Assembly (NCBI GenBank): GCA_947579665.1
Contig: OX388349.1
Span: forward strand, 27,498,459 to 27,562,458
Source of the DNA: Sympetrum striolatum
Lineage: Eukaryota; Arthropoda; Insecta; Odonata; Libellulidae
Direction of reading: 5' to 3'
DNA length: 64,000 nt
In this document: positions 48,314-59,775 of the stretch, piece by piece
How the letters are laid out: every line of letters begins with the position of its first letter
Numbering within the stretch: the first letter of the stretch is position 1
Position numbers and translations under genes: made by a program
Notes under the pieces: generated by a model
What the model saw: the letters and a program-made list of their open reading frames with translations, nothing else
Database searches by the model: none
Told to the model about the DNA's origin: nothing

Positions 48314-48372
48314 GCCGTAAAAAGATCCAAGAACAGATGGACTATATTTTTCTCTTATTCCGGATAGTATAA
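48314..48372 (+). CDS. Module B, putative terminal exon (weak)
   Basis: A good acceptor (TTTCTGCTTCCAG, AG at 48312-48313) leads into a frame that completes exon 2 exactly: the last base of exon 2 plus GC makes Gly, then RKKIQEQMDYIFLLFRIV and TAA (48370-48372). The combined reading has a short basic and amphipathic C-terminus. Phase agreement is supportive but could be chance with so short an exon. No counterpart was found left of module A exon 2. Confidence 0.35.
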
Positions 48373-48535
48373 GGTGCACAAAAAAAATATATTTTGGTAG
48401 TTCGGTGTTTCACATCTGCGCCGTATGGCGGTTCTCGGGGTATTAATGTAAATGTATATACACTTTCCCTTTTCTACGTTATCCTCTCCTTCGGTGAGAA
48501 AAATTGAAAGTTGTTTATATACGAACAACGAGATT

Positions 48536-48880
48536 TCTGAAATGCCAAGGACTGTTTGATTCTCCCTTTCTATTGCTATCTCTCCTAAAAAAAAATGTGA
48601 GTAATGCTCCGAAATGACATGTGTTAGACTTAGTTTGGGGCTCAAACGACCTTCAAGTCTTTCACTTCTATATTTATGTAAGGAGTGAAAGGTGTTTACG
48701 TACATACGATAAGAATTCTAGAACTCCGTTTGCTGTTTTGTTTTCCTCATCCTTTGTATCCTCGGAAACATTGTCTAAAAAAATGTGAGTCATACTACGC
48801 TGGTAAATGCTTAAAACCTGGTTAGGGATTTCTAACTACCTTTCATTTTTCTGCCTATGATTTTGAAGTTCAAGGTCGTG
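48536..48880. repeat. Degenerate tandem duplication, ~185 bp
   Basis: Two consecutive segments (about 48536-48690 and 48715-48880) share CTAAAAAAATGTGAGT, CTT-A-ACTTAG/AACCTGG, and TTTCACTTCTATATTTATG/TTTCATTTTTCTGCCTATG in order. It sits just upstream of the 230-bp array but I cannot show they are one family. The 116-codon minus-strand frame across it is not a credible gene. Confidence 0.5.
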
Positions 48881-49379
48881 GTTAATTTACCTTGAATAAA
48901 ATAAGAGACTTAAATGATTTTTCCCGCTTTTTTATCTCCACGTCCACAATTACAAGAAGTAGCAATATTGTTTAGATTAAAATATTACTATTAACTCTTA
49001 AGATTTGCGCTAGATTAAATGAATTGTCTGGCCCTTAAGAATGATTTTATTTATAATAGATTTGTAGCCTATCTTCCTACAATAATTTCGCTTACTTATA
49101 GGGCGTATGAAGTATAAGAAAGTAATAACATATCTTAATTATTACATTAGCATTGGAGCATAATTCTGTTGTAAGACCTGATATAAATTGCAATTATAAA
49201 GTATGAAGTCATTTTTGGATATTAATTGAAGGTTGTTGGTTTTATGAAGAGGATGAAGTAGTTGTAGAATGGATCGGAGGAATCCAATCGAAAATGTCAC
49301 TGCGCCGCCATACCTTTAGAGGATGGAAGTATCAGTTATCAGGCATAGTATCTGATGCTATTGATGAAATATTTTTATC

Positions 49380-51765
49380 ATGCTATCTACAAATTGATAT
49401 TGTACTTGTATTTTGAACATACATTGTTTTCCCTCCTTAAACGGTAAATGAACTTTGACATTTTTGCTATTTCCTTGATTTTTATTTTTTCTTCATTTTT
49501 TTCTATCATTAATACATTCTTCTTCTTCGGTAAGGGAAGATTCATTCGTCTCCACACATAAGAGGACTAATATGGATGAAGAAGAACCATCCAGGTGAGG
49601 GGCAGCCAACATCCCAATGGACACATTAATATTGAACTTGCATTGTGGAAAGTATATTTTATCTGCTCCTTAAACGGTAACTGATCCTTGACATATTTGC
49701 TTTTGCTTGGAATTATATTTTTCCTTCCTTTATTCTTTCATTAATACATTCTTCTATTTCTTCAAGGAAAGATTCCGTCATCTTCACACATTAGAGGTCG
49801 AATATGGAAGAGGGAGAACCATCCAGGCGAGGGAAGGCAAGCATTCCAATGGACAGGAATATATTGTACTTGTATTGTTGGAAATACATTTTTAACCCTC
49901 CTTAAACGGTAAATTGACTTTGAAATTTTGGCTATTTCTTGGAATTACCTTTTACCATCAATTTTCTTTCATTTATACATTCTTGTTTTCTGTAAGAAAG
50001 GATTCATTCGTCTCCACACATGAGAGGACGAATATGGATGAATAAGAAGCATCCAGGTTATGGAGAGCCAACATTCCAATGGACACATAAATATCGTACT
50101 GGTATTGTTGAAAATAAATTGTTTTCCTTCCTTAAACGATAAATGTTCTTTGACATTTTTCCTTTTTCTTGAAATTATATTTTTTTCTTCTTCAGTAAGG
50201 GAAGGTTCTTTCTTCTCCACGCTTGAGAGGACTAATACGGATGATGAGGAGATATCCAGGTGAGGGAGAGCCAGCATTCCAATGGACAGGAAAATATTGT
50301 ACTTGTATCGTTGAAAATACATTGCTTCCCCACCATAAGAGGTAACTGATCTTTGATATTTTTGCTTGATCTTGGAATTATATTTTCCCTTCATTTATTC
50401 TTTTATTAATACATTCTTCTTTTCTGTAAGGGAAGATTCATTAATCTCCACGCATGAGAGGACGTATATGGATGAAGAGGAGACATCCAGGCGAGGGAGA
50501 GCCAGCATTCCAATGGACACGTAAATATTGTACTTGAATTGTGATGAAATTACATAGTTTCTCCTTTTAAAATTGTAAATGATCTTTGGTATTTTTCCTT
50601 TTTCTTCGAATTATATTTTTCGTACATTTTTTTTCATTAATTCATTCTTCTGTTTCAGTACAGGGGCAGTTATATCTCTGCACATGAAAGGACGAATAAG
50701 GATGAAGAAGAAGCATCCAGGCTATGGAGAGCCAGAATACCAATGGGCACGAAAATATTGTACTTGTATTATTGAAAATACATAGTGTCTCGTCCTTAAA
50801 CGGTGACCGATCTTTGATGTTTTTGTTTATTTTTCTAATTATACTTTTCCTAAATTTTGCCTTCATTAATACATTCTTCTGTTGCCTTACAGGTATAGTC
50901 ATTCATATCCACCAATGAAAGGACGATAAAAGTTGAAAAAGTCAATTTTTAAAAAATGTCTTCTTATTTCCACAATATTTTATTAAAAGCGACCGTTTAG
51001 GACCATTATAGTCTTCATAATGGTCAAACCGGTCACTTTGTATAAAATATTGTGGAAAATACGAAGAACTTTTTCAAAATTTATTTGTTATGGCATTCCA
51101 CAACGTTTTGCCTAAACATCTTGATTATTTTTAAATAGTTGAAGAATCATCCGACCTAAGGAGAGCCAATATTCCAATGGACACTTATATATTGTTCTTA
51201 TATTGTTAAAAAAACATTGATTTTCCTCCCTAATTGGTAATTGATCTTTCCACTTTTTTTATTCGGAATTCTATGTTTCCCTCCCATTTACATTTATTAA
51301 TCCATAGTTTTGTTAATTTTACAGAAATTCATATTCTTCTCCACACATTATATGATAAACAGGGATCAAGAAGTAGCCGTTGTTTGAGGGACAGCCAATA
51401 TTCCATTGGACTTGTAAATGTATCACTTGTATTGTTGAAAAAACTCTGTTCATACTTATATGACGGTAACTGATCATTGATATTGTTGTTACGTTTGTCT
51501 TTATATTTTTCCTTCCATTTTTCTGTCATTGATACTTATTTTTAATATTCTACAGGAAAGCTCCTTCTCCTCCACACATGAGAGGACAAATAATGATGAA
51601 GATGAAGCTGGTGACCAAGGGTGAGCCACTGTTCCATTTGACACAAAAATAATGCACTCATATTGTTAATAAAACTTTGTTTATCATTTATAATGGTATC
51701 TGATCATAGTTTGTTTAATTATTTTGGAAATATATTTTTCACTTTGTCAGTTAAATTATATATAT
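49380..51765 (+). repeat. Tandem array of ~10 units of ~230 bp, each exon-like
   Basis: The marker GGTAA(A/C)TGA(T/A)C recurs near 49443, 49677, 49910, 50140, 50339, 50576, 50805, 51236, 51465 and 51696, a spacing of about 230 bp (one unit shorter, one enlarged by an inserted inverted repeat). Most units have a long pyrimidine tract, then an AG (a clean TTTCAG, TTACAG, TTTACAG or CTACAG in later units, TAAGGGAAG in earlier ones), then a segment translating as SPHMRGRIWMKKKHPG(Y/E) and GEPAFQWTRKYCTCIVENT, then LLKR before the GGTAA. The frame is open in at least three units and broken by one or two stops in others. Either a satellite or a set of duplicated exons, largely decayed. No known domain. 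Confidence 0.75.
50957..51070. mobile_element. Inverted-repeat element inside the 230-bp array
   Basis: TTCTTATTTCCACAATATTT on the left pairs with AAATATTGTGGAAAATACGAAGA-type sequence on the right (written here in short: AATATTGTGGAAAATACGAA). Nearer the centre GACCGTTTAGGACCATTATA pairs with TAATGGTCAAACCGGTC. The centre TAGTCTTCA is short. Imperfect but clearly palindromic, it enlarges one array unit, so it inserted after the array formed. Confidence 0.7.
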
Positions 51766-51961
51766 TCAGCAAAGGACCAGATAGAAAGGTCTGTCATTGA
51801 TTTCGTATACTCTATCTTGCTACAGAATATGAAGTGTATGATTATCGTTTTTCCAGTTATCTTCTTTTTTAGCTAACTATCTATTTTTTAAATGCTATCC
51901 AATAGTTTTTGATTTTGAATTCAAGAGTATTTACTTTATTAAGTTAGCGTAGCATCTTTTT

Positions 51962-52740
51962 CATTGCCACCAATTAGAATCTTATTACCTTGGACCTAGT
52001 GTTTGGTGGTTGTAGAATAATAGACTACTGTAGACATGTGCTAACCACCTGCTCTGTCGGGGAGGAGAAAATAATGCCTTATTCTTCTCAGCCTTAGCCG
52101 AAAGGCCTACTGAAGCAGGAATCCCTTCCAGGGGCCTTTCTTTCACCTTCTTGCGCAGGAGTTGAGTTAACTTGTCCTCTAAAAGCTCCTGTTCGAATCT
52201 TTTATCTATGAGGTCGGATCCTGCGGTTAACCAGCGATTAGTGGTAAGGGGGGACCCTAGGCATAGGGTGAACCCCATTGCACTCCACTATGATCTGGCC
52301 AGGTTCACTTGTTAGGGTGATAGGTTATCCCTCCAAATCCTCCCCTCCCTTCATCGTTTGCTGTATATAAGGAAGACTGTCAAGGATATCAAAGCATCCA
52401 GGAGTAAGTGTTGGTCATGGTTATGGTAAACAATGGATATTAGATTCAGGTTGATTTTTGAACTTTTAAGGACGGTAGAAGAAATATAAGAAGTGCATTA
52501 GGGATAGCAATTTTTCAGTCTACAACAGATAGACAGCAGTCAAGCTTAATGATTCACGCACACCAGTTAGACTGTCTGCATTCTGTCTTATTCACTGAGG
52601 TGGAGGCAGAAAGTTTATATCTGCCCCAACGAATGTAATAGAATATCCATCAGGGCTAAATTTTAGGTTTTTGAGACACTTTCACAATTTATCTAGGTAT
52701 CCCGTTTATGGTATCTTTTTTCATACTGTATCAATTATTT
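51962..52740 (-). repeat. ~0.8-kb dispersed repeat, minus copy (partner at 34.24 kb)
   Basis: The inverted counterpart of 34240-35035, about 17 kb away. It keeps the TTGCCACCAA edge, CCTAGTGTTTGGTGG, GTTAACCAGCGATTAGT, CATAGGGTGAACCCC, GGTTATCCCTCCAAATCC, ATGGTTATGGTAAACAATGG and TCAAAAACCT-type landmarks. A 97-codon minus-strand open frame is produced by the repeat's composition. Function unknown. Confidence 0.8.
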
Positions 52741-52759
52741 CATTTCAAACAACCCAATA

Positions 52760-54020
52760 CAGGTTATTTATTAACCAATAAATCACTTCATAAATAAAAT
52801 AACTGTGCTCTTTCTAATATACCAGCACTACACCATATCATTCATACTACAATAAGCTTACTTCAAAACAGACGATAATTTAAGGGAAATTAATTTAGTC
52901 ATAGGTAAATATTGCCATTTTCTTTATCAATGATAATGCATAGTCCATCTCCACAATAGCAAAAATCTTTGGTATATTTGCAAATCTATTTATATAGTTC
53001 TCTTGATGAAAATGATAATATCACATATATTTGAGAAGCTATGCTACCTCCTCATTAAAATCACAGTAGCTCTTCAAGTTTATATTGCTCCGTTGAGATA
53101 AAAATAGCTTATTTCAAATAATAATTATGCCTTCCTTATTATTTATTAGGCATACAGCTGATTGAGAACAAAATGTTTAATCCCTGCCAAACATAAAAGT
53201 CAAAGTATATGTGGGAAAAAAATGTTGTGATTGTCCTCCAACAAAGTTCAGTGTAAAGTAATCAAATTATTGTGCTTATATAGAAAATTTTTGGAAAGGT
53301 TCTCGTAGAAGTGATAACCAACGTTGTCAGTATTGTAAACCAAGATGGCAAATACTGTAAAACAGTATATTTTCACCTCAGTTATAGCTATTTTATATCA
53401 ATTCCTCTTGAGGTATTTTTTCCCTGGGCCCTCTTATATATGTGTGAAAATATTTCTTTAATCTTTAAATGAAAGGTGACCTACCGTGAATCATGGTTAA
53501 TGAGCAAAAACGCATCTTTGAGCGCTATATGGAAATAGGAGGAAGGATAGGGGTAGAGAAATCATCCTAGAATGATTAATCGTACTTTAATCAGTTTCTA
53601 TCAACAACATCTACATTGCAAAAAACTTTAACGTTTTTCTTCAAAATCCGAGTCTACCTTTATGTGAGGTTTATCGAGTTTAGGGACCATTATCTTCCCT
53701 TGCTTACGAATAACAAAGAGTGCACAGGAGTCACATATAATCCAATCCTTAATCAATAAATATGCGAAATATTTAGAAGCACGCTCGGAAAATCGTTGTT
53801 GCCTTCTAGCAACTTTTTTCGTGTCCAGCCCACTGTTTGTTGACCTAGTATATTAGTCAGTCAGAGTATCTCAGACAATTATGTTATTAGTCAATTTTAT
53901 GGTATTTAAAAGGACTTTCAATAATTTAATTTACGATTAAAATGACTCAACTTTTCGTCAAAGAATATCTGAATATATTCATCCCGTTCTCGGTTTCTTT
54001 AATCCTTATCTAACTTGCAA
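52760..54020. other. No gene recognised
   Basis: AT-rich, no convincing open frames, no palindromes or tRNA-like boxes that I can support. Confidence 0.45.
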
Positions 54021-54029
54021 TAAACTCGG

Positions 54030-54310
54030 AATAACTATTCTTCCTTGATGAAATTCCATTTCTCTCTCAATTTCAATCGCAATATACCCTTCTCACTTGC
54101 AAGGCACTTTTGCCATTCTTTCATTTGTTTTTCAAAATCCAGACAACCGGGTTCCCAATCATTCCATCATCTTTGAAAATCAATGAGTGGTTTCATCCTA
54201 AACGAACTTTGTTCGGAATCCTAATAAATATGATCATCCCAAATAGCTTGCGACGACCACTATCCAATCTGTCTTCTTGGTAAATGATGTCAGAGATTTC
54301 TTAACATACT
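54030..54310 (+). repeat. Dispersed repeat, plus copy (partner at 31860)
   Basis: Shares TGCCATTCTTTC, CCAGACAACCGGGTTCCCAA, TCATCATCTTTG-type and AACTTTGTTC blocks with the reverse complement of 31860-32165. More decayed than its partner in the implied reading frame. Confidence 0.5.
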
Positions 54311-54319
54311 TTCTACCAA

Positions 54320-55660
54320 TCGTGACAAACGTTTCTGACGATATTTTTGACAGTTATTCTCCTTTCGGAACCCGGAGACCAATTAAAAATTGACGAATTC
54401 CGCATTTTCCAGCAATTTGTTGTTGTTCACGTTCATCAACTTAGGTAAATTTAAAAATCAGTTATATGTATTGAAAATCCAGCCTTTTTATGACTTAAAC
54501 ACTTATAAATGAATAAAGGAGTCAGATATTTAAAAGTAAATTGGTACACCTAGACGAAATACATGCGAATTTTACTGCACATATCAGTTGACGCAAGCGA
54601 TGCATCGTTACACCTTTGAATCGTACATTATTTTCTTATTAATAATTATGCTGAAAAGGGGTTATAGGAATTGATACACTGAACACTTATCTTCACAGTT
54701 TGCACCTAATTGTCAAGTCATATCTCACGCAGGATTGTCACTCCATACACTTGACTGCAATCCTATAGCTTTTCTAGCGAATAGCGGAAAGGAAACAATT
54801 TAAAAAGACCGTAGTATATTTGTAATTGTGAATGATTTTATCTCAAAAAGCAAAAACCTTAAAGTTAGCCTTATGTAGAAAGGGTTTTTTTATTGTAAAG
54901 TAAATATTGCATATCGAGAGTGTTTTAATAAAGGTCATAATAGGTCACCATTTTTGCTTAAATTTTGTGCGGAAAGCTTAACGCTTCTCACAGATGGTAT
55001 TCGGAAATCATCCGGGAGGTAGTAATTTAAAAATAATAAGTATTAAAATTATATTATGATTAACTGTGACCACTCTCCCGTTCATATTAATACTAATTTC
55101 CTCTCAATTTTGTGATGGTATTCATTCATGCTGATAGTGTTAATTTTTATTGCGTAAATTAACTTCTATGCGCTATGGGGAATCATATTTTGTAGTTAAT
55201 TTATTAAGACTGAGTCAACTACGATATGTGAACAATAAGATGAAACACCACAACAGAAATATTCAAATAGTTGAATCATTCAAAATCATTATTGCAGTCG
55301 CTTATTAGCACTTATGAAATTTAAATAATAATAACTTAGCTTTGCCTTTACCATTTAATAATTTCACACTAAGTGAATACACGCTCGATATTCAACACTA
55401 ATTCAATCACTTCGTCGAAAAATATATTATAAACGCCTTTTTTCATATCATTCTTTCATGATCCCGGTAACGTATATTCTCCGTCCCATTCTGTTTAATT
55501 TCGACCAGAGCCTAGATCAAAACATTATCTTCACGTGTTTGACCTCGTATTTTAATACGATTTATAGGTTAGTTAGGGTTTGGAGTGGTTGACTAATCTA
55601 GGTTGACTGTGGTTAAAGGAAGAAAACAGACTTTAAGCCCTCTTAATCGTCTGGCGTCCT
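54320..55660. other. No gene recognised
   Basis: AT-rich sequence without features I can support. Confidence 0.45.
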
Positions 55661-55669
55661 CAAATATTT

Positions 55670-55990
55670 TCTCTTTAAAGTAAACGCCGTGGCTTCTGCG
55701 GCCGCACTAAAGAAATTAAATCGTTTTAACGTAGGTGGTGGAAACTGGGTCTCGAAAATCGAGGCGAGCGTCGAAACGCGGTAGTTGCGGTGTCGGGCTT
55801 TATAACACTTAAAGGTTTGATTTCAGCTGTCCAATTCAGGACTGAGGCGATAACATGAGATCTAATCAAGTTTCTCAGCCATTACTGCCAAAGAACCACA
55901 CAGTCTGAGAGTGTCATTTGATGTGTCGTATCAGTAGGTAGTACTTTTCCAACGTACAATGGTTTGGGATTTTTCTCGGTTATTCTTTTC
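55670..55990. other. GC-richer, CpG-bearing island
   Basis: Includes a NotI-type GCGGCCGC (near 55699) and many CpGs (GAGGCGAGCGTCGAAACGCG near 55761). No open frame or splice pair can be assigned. Promoter-like composition only. Confidence 0.25.
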
Positions 55991-56073
55991 TGAAGAATGG
56001 ACATAAGTAAGGAGATTTATTATGGAAAGGGTTGAAGGTACTTTGCACATAAGGGCGTGCACCCAGAAAAAAG

Positions 56074-56163
56074 TCCCAAGGAAAAACGGACTTGGAAAAA
56101 GTCTGACAGGGCCGGGAAGTCCCAGCCCTGTTAGAATTTTCTCAAGTCCGTTTTTCCTTGGGA
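56074..56163. mobile_element. 90-bp hairpin element
   Basis: Arms of 39 nt start TCCCAAGGAAAAACGGACTT on the left; the right arm is the near-complement ending AAGTCCGTTTTTCCTTGGGA. The 12-nt loop is CGGGAAGTCCCA. A few mismatches lie near the middle of the arms. No clear target duplication or TA/TTAA flank is visible. A short open frame (56022-56261) simply reads across it. Confidence 0.8.
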
Positions 56164-56249
56164 GATTTATTATACCTAGAAACTTCGAAACGTACGTTTT
56201 CAGTACCTTGGAATTTACTCAGAAGTCCAGTTTTAGTGATGCCATACAA

Positions 56250-56780
56250 CATTTAATATAGTTTATAATGTAATTTCATTATTTAATTTATGTATAAATT
56301 ATTTTAAGTTTTGCGTTCATAGAGAATCAAACTTACAAGCGTTTAGAGACGATTCGGGAAAAGAGGGTTTTAACTAAAATAAGAGGAATTGGATCGTTCA
56401 AATATTTCGAGGAATAGGACTGCTGTAGGAAATAATTGAGGATATAATACAAGGGAGAATACTGAAAGGAAGACAAAAACTTAAGTCTAGGCTACTACCT
56501 TACACTATGTAACCGATAGATGAATAAAGAGTTGACTAAGTTACCAAGAAACTATATGAATGACATTGAAAAGGGAACATAGAGGCAGTTGAAACTATGT
56601 AGGTGTAGAATACTTATATATCATTTATAACGGTAATATTCGAATACCCTCAGGCAGTTAAACTCTCGGGTGACTGTTTGCTTGACGAATGAATCTTAAA
56701 AGAGTTTTTGGAAATCCAAGTTTTGCAAAGATGTAGGAAAGATATTAAAATTCGCACGGAATCCAGAGCTGAAATAGAAA
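56250..56780. other. No gene recognised
   Basis: AT-rich; purine-rich between 56.35 and 56.75 kb. Nothing recognisable. Confidence 0.4.
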
Positions 56781-56784
56781 CGAA

Positions 56785-56850
56785 AAATATCTACTGAGAC
56801 TCGAACTCGGTTTTCCCTGAGAAAAACTAAAATCCAAAATCATATAAAAT
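56785..56850 (-). mobile_element. tRNA-like SINE relic (B box)
   Basis: The minus strand contains GAGTTCGAGTCTC (56796-56808), a good B-box match, but the A box is not clear. Weak. Confidence 0.25.
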
Positions 56851-57059
56851 CCCAATAGTATTTCTCTTTCCGTTCATTGCGAGAATTCCTGCTGTCAAAA
56901 TCGGTGACCTTGTGTTCTTGTAAAAGAAATATCGAACTTCCGAGTAAAGAGTGAATAAAGCCAGTGTTTGATGGACTGAATAACTTTAAAATGATCATCA
57001 AAATGTGGTATTTGGTATCCCGTGCCGCCATGATTGCTCCATTTCCCTTACCACTTTTA

Positions 57060-58460
57060 ATCGCAGTTCTCGGTCGGGGGCATCCGCATAAAGAAGACTC
57101 TTTCTGTGGATTAACTTTTATTTAGGTCAGGCTCCGCATTGATGCTGATCTACCGAAAATGCAATTTTTTCGAGCGAATGTGTGCATGCACGGGGTTTAA
57201 ACCGAGACCATACCTTTGAAACCTCTTTTTGAAGATCTTCCCCGGATTTAGTTTCCCTTTTATTCTTTCAGTTTTACAAGTAGAGAGATCCGTTCGATTC
57301 TTCGTGATGCTCTAAAATGACCGCGTGTTTCAGATTTTAGGCTTATTGCCCGAAAGGAAATCATCATGGAGCTGGTAGTCCAATATTTTACAGGTTTTCA
57401 ACTACTTTGAAAAATAGATATGCTGAATAGAATTCTGCATTGATGTAAAAATAAAAATTATTTAATGACGTAAAAATAATTGAGAAATCATTTATGAAAT
57501 ACTTATATCATATATAAGTATTTCATGCCTCGCCTGACTCAGTGAAGTTTATTATATCATATATGTTGAATATGATTTTTAATGCATTACATTAATTTAT
57601 ATTAAAATATTATATTTGATGAATGGAAATAAATTAAAGAAGTCCGCTAAGCATATTTGGGTAATGAAATACAAAAAACTGAAAATGCTATTTCAAGGTG
57701 AATAATGTCTGCTCGCACGCATGAAAAATATTAATAGAAGGGTTCAAAATATGCCATCATTAATCTTTAACTTCTCATACATTTTAAGGGGAACTAATCG
57801 CTCTCAGATTGTATCGTTATTCTCATAATCTCATGACGTAAACGCAAACGTAACTATATTATTATAGAGAGTAAAGATAATGCGGGAGAGAAAGTCGATT
57901 CAGAGTAATGCTAATCGATGCTCGCTTATGTTTGCCACCCAAAGTATCCACAGAATTTTAACAAAATATTAAAAAAATCGAATTATTCTACTCATGGTCA
58001 CCAACTCGTGGTATTAGTCAGAAAATAATGCTGAATGTCGTGATATTACTCGAGTTCTGAAACTATTACCTTTATATAGGAGAATGGGGACACCCTTATG
58101 GAGTTGATAAGAGATAAGAACGTTTATTAAGTGAAGCAAAACGAATTTTTCTTTCATAAAATCAGTCATTATTCAGCATCACCCATACTACAGTAGCTTC
58201 CATATTTTCATAGCCTTAAACAATCTGAGATTATAATAGGTGAAAATTTATTTTTCCGCTATCCGTCAATGAAAGACAAAAGCATTCCTTTCATCGAGCT
58301 ACCGTAGGAGAAACATTTTTTTATTCATGAATAAGTGATATAACAATGTAAACCTCGATGGGGGGCCAAAATTCCTAAGCGATGTATTTCTGCAAACTTT
58401 TTCAAGTCAGCTAGAGCTTAACTCTTCTATTTTAGTACCTTTTTGGCGTAAAAAATATTT
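57060..58460. other. No gene recognised; short AT palindrome
   Basis: AT-rich. A short palindrome GAAATACTTATATCATATAT followed by AAGTATTTC lies at about 57496-57527. A possible degenerate B box, GGTTTAAACC on the minus strand (near 57196-57206), is not enough to call a SINE. Confidence 0.4.
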
Positions 58461-58464
58461 ACAA

Positions 58465-58545
58465 TACTAGAATTTGAATCCTGAACTTTTGAGGCGTATA
58501 TTCCAGCCACAATACTGGGCATTATAGATAATCTAGTTTGTTTGT
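58465..58545 (-). mobile_element. tRNA-derived SINE head
   Basis: The minus strand reads TATAATGCCCAGTATTGTGG (A-box region) and, some 34 nt on, GGATTCAAATTCT (58469-58481), a B-box match. Spacing fits a tRNA-like Pol III promoter. No cloverleaf. Confidence 0.45.
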
Positions 58546-59394
58546 CGATTTTTAAATATTATTTTCTAAATATAATTTCTATACTTCTTCTTGCACATGA
58601 CCTGTTAGTTAACCTAGATTCGAGTACAGGTCAATTCCATTTATTCTCTATTTATTTATTCATGCTCCACGCACAGCGATACATCAACTTGAAGTGAAGA
58701 TAAAAACATTGAAGGGATAACTTATATATTCTTGGGATGATTACTCTTGAAATATTTTCTGATCTTTTTGAAGATACTGATTTTTCCGTTTTTCATTCTT
58801 TCCTTTTGGCAAGTTCGAGGTGGAAGTTTTTTCCATCTTTACTACCGCACGGATTCCGAATTTCTCGCTTCTCAGTAGTTGTAGGAAATGAACGAAGTGT
58901 TAGTTCAAGCTACTCGATGACTTTGCGACAGGAAGGAACTTTTATGCCTTTCTGAGGAGACACTAACGTTTTACGACTTCTCATGACTATGTCCAGTGGA
59001 GTCCTCCGTCTTATTTTCGAATCACATAGAGAAAACTTAAGGATCACATACATAAAATATATTGCTTTGCTATTGAGGTGAAAGCCATCAAAAGAGATGT
59101 TTAAATGTCAGGCTCGGAAGTGCTGATTTATATTGAAGATAGTCGGAATATTTACTTCCTTGGCCTTCTGTGGTTATAGTAAATTTCGAGAAAGTGGCCT
59201 TATAAGGACATAGAATCACATAAATATCGCCGCTCAAACGAATGAGTATTCCTCGGAACACTTCAAAGAATTTAGAGGGTACATGAGGGTATATTAAAAG
59301 GATTAAGTTAAAGTGAACTTTGAGTTAAGAAAGATATCAAGATCGACAAATATACAAATACATATCAACATCCATTGAGTATTTCCATGTGGTT

Positions 59395-59480
59395 CATGTA
59401 TAGCCTAGGTGGGGCATCCTACTCTGGTACAAGTAGTTCCTGGTTCGATCCTGGTTTGACCATAAGTTCCACTCTAAGGA
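59395..59480 (+). mobile_element. tRNA-derived SINE head
   Basis: A-box-like TAGCCTAGGTGG (59401-59412) and a perfect B box GGTTCGATCC (59442-59451) are spaced as in tRNA genes. Acceptor-stem pairing is absent, so it is a SINE head or pseudo-tRNA. Confidence 0.5.
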
Positions 59481-59775
59481 TTGACGCTTCGGTCGTAATT
59501 AATGTCAATATCGAGATTACTCATCATTATTAATCATCGTGATCAACATCCTACCCAATAAGCGAGGTCTGGATTTAATTTTACTTCCTAGATAGTATTG
59601 ACTACGGTTATGTTTTATTTGTTGTGCATTTATTTGCAGCAATACTATGTGTTGCGTATATTATTTGAATATTTGGCACTTGTACCATGATTAAGGTCTA
59701 GGTCATCGTGAAGTATCTGATATATATCTTAAGAAATATCATCAATTGAACAAGCTGTCACTGTGTGGTACTCCA

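Noticed and set aside
48355..48705. 116-codon minus-strand frame
   Set aside because: Antisense to the putative terminal exon and across a degenerate duplication; no domain.
49969..50902. Minus-strand frames of up to 141 codons in the array
   Set aside because: Each repeats with the 230-bp unit and is antisense to the segment with splice-like borders, so it is a shadow of the tandem repeat.
49380..51765. Considered as a CRISPR array or a bacterial system
   Set aside because: Units are 230 bp, diverged, without conserved short repeats and spacers, and the context is eukaryotic.
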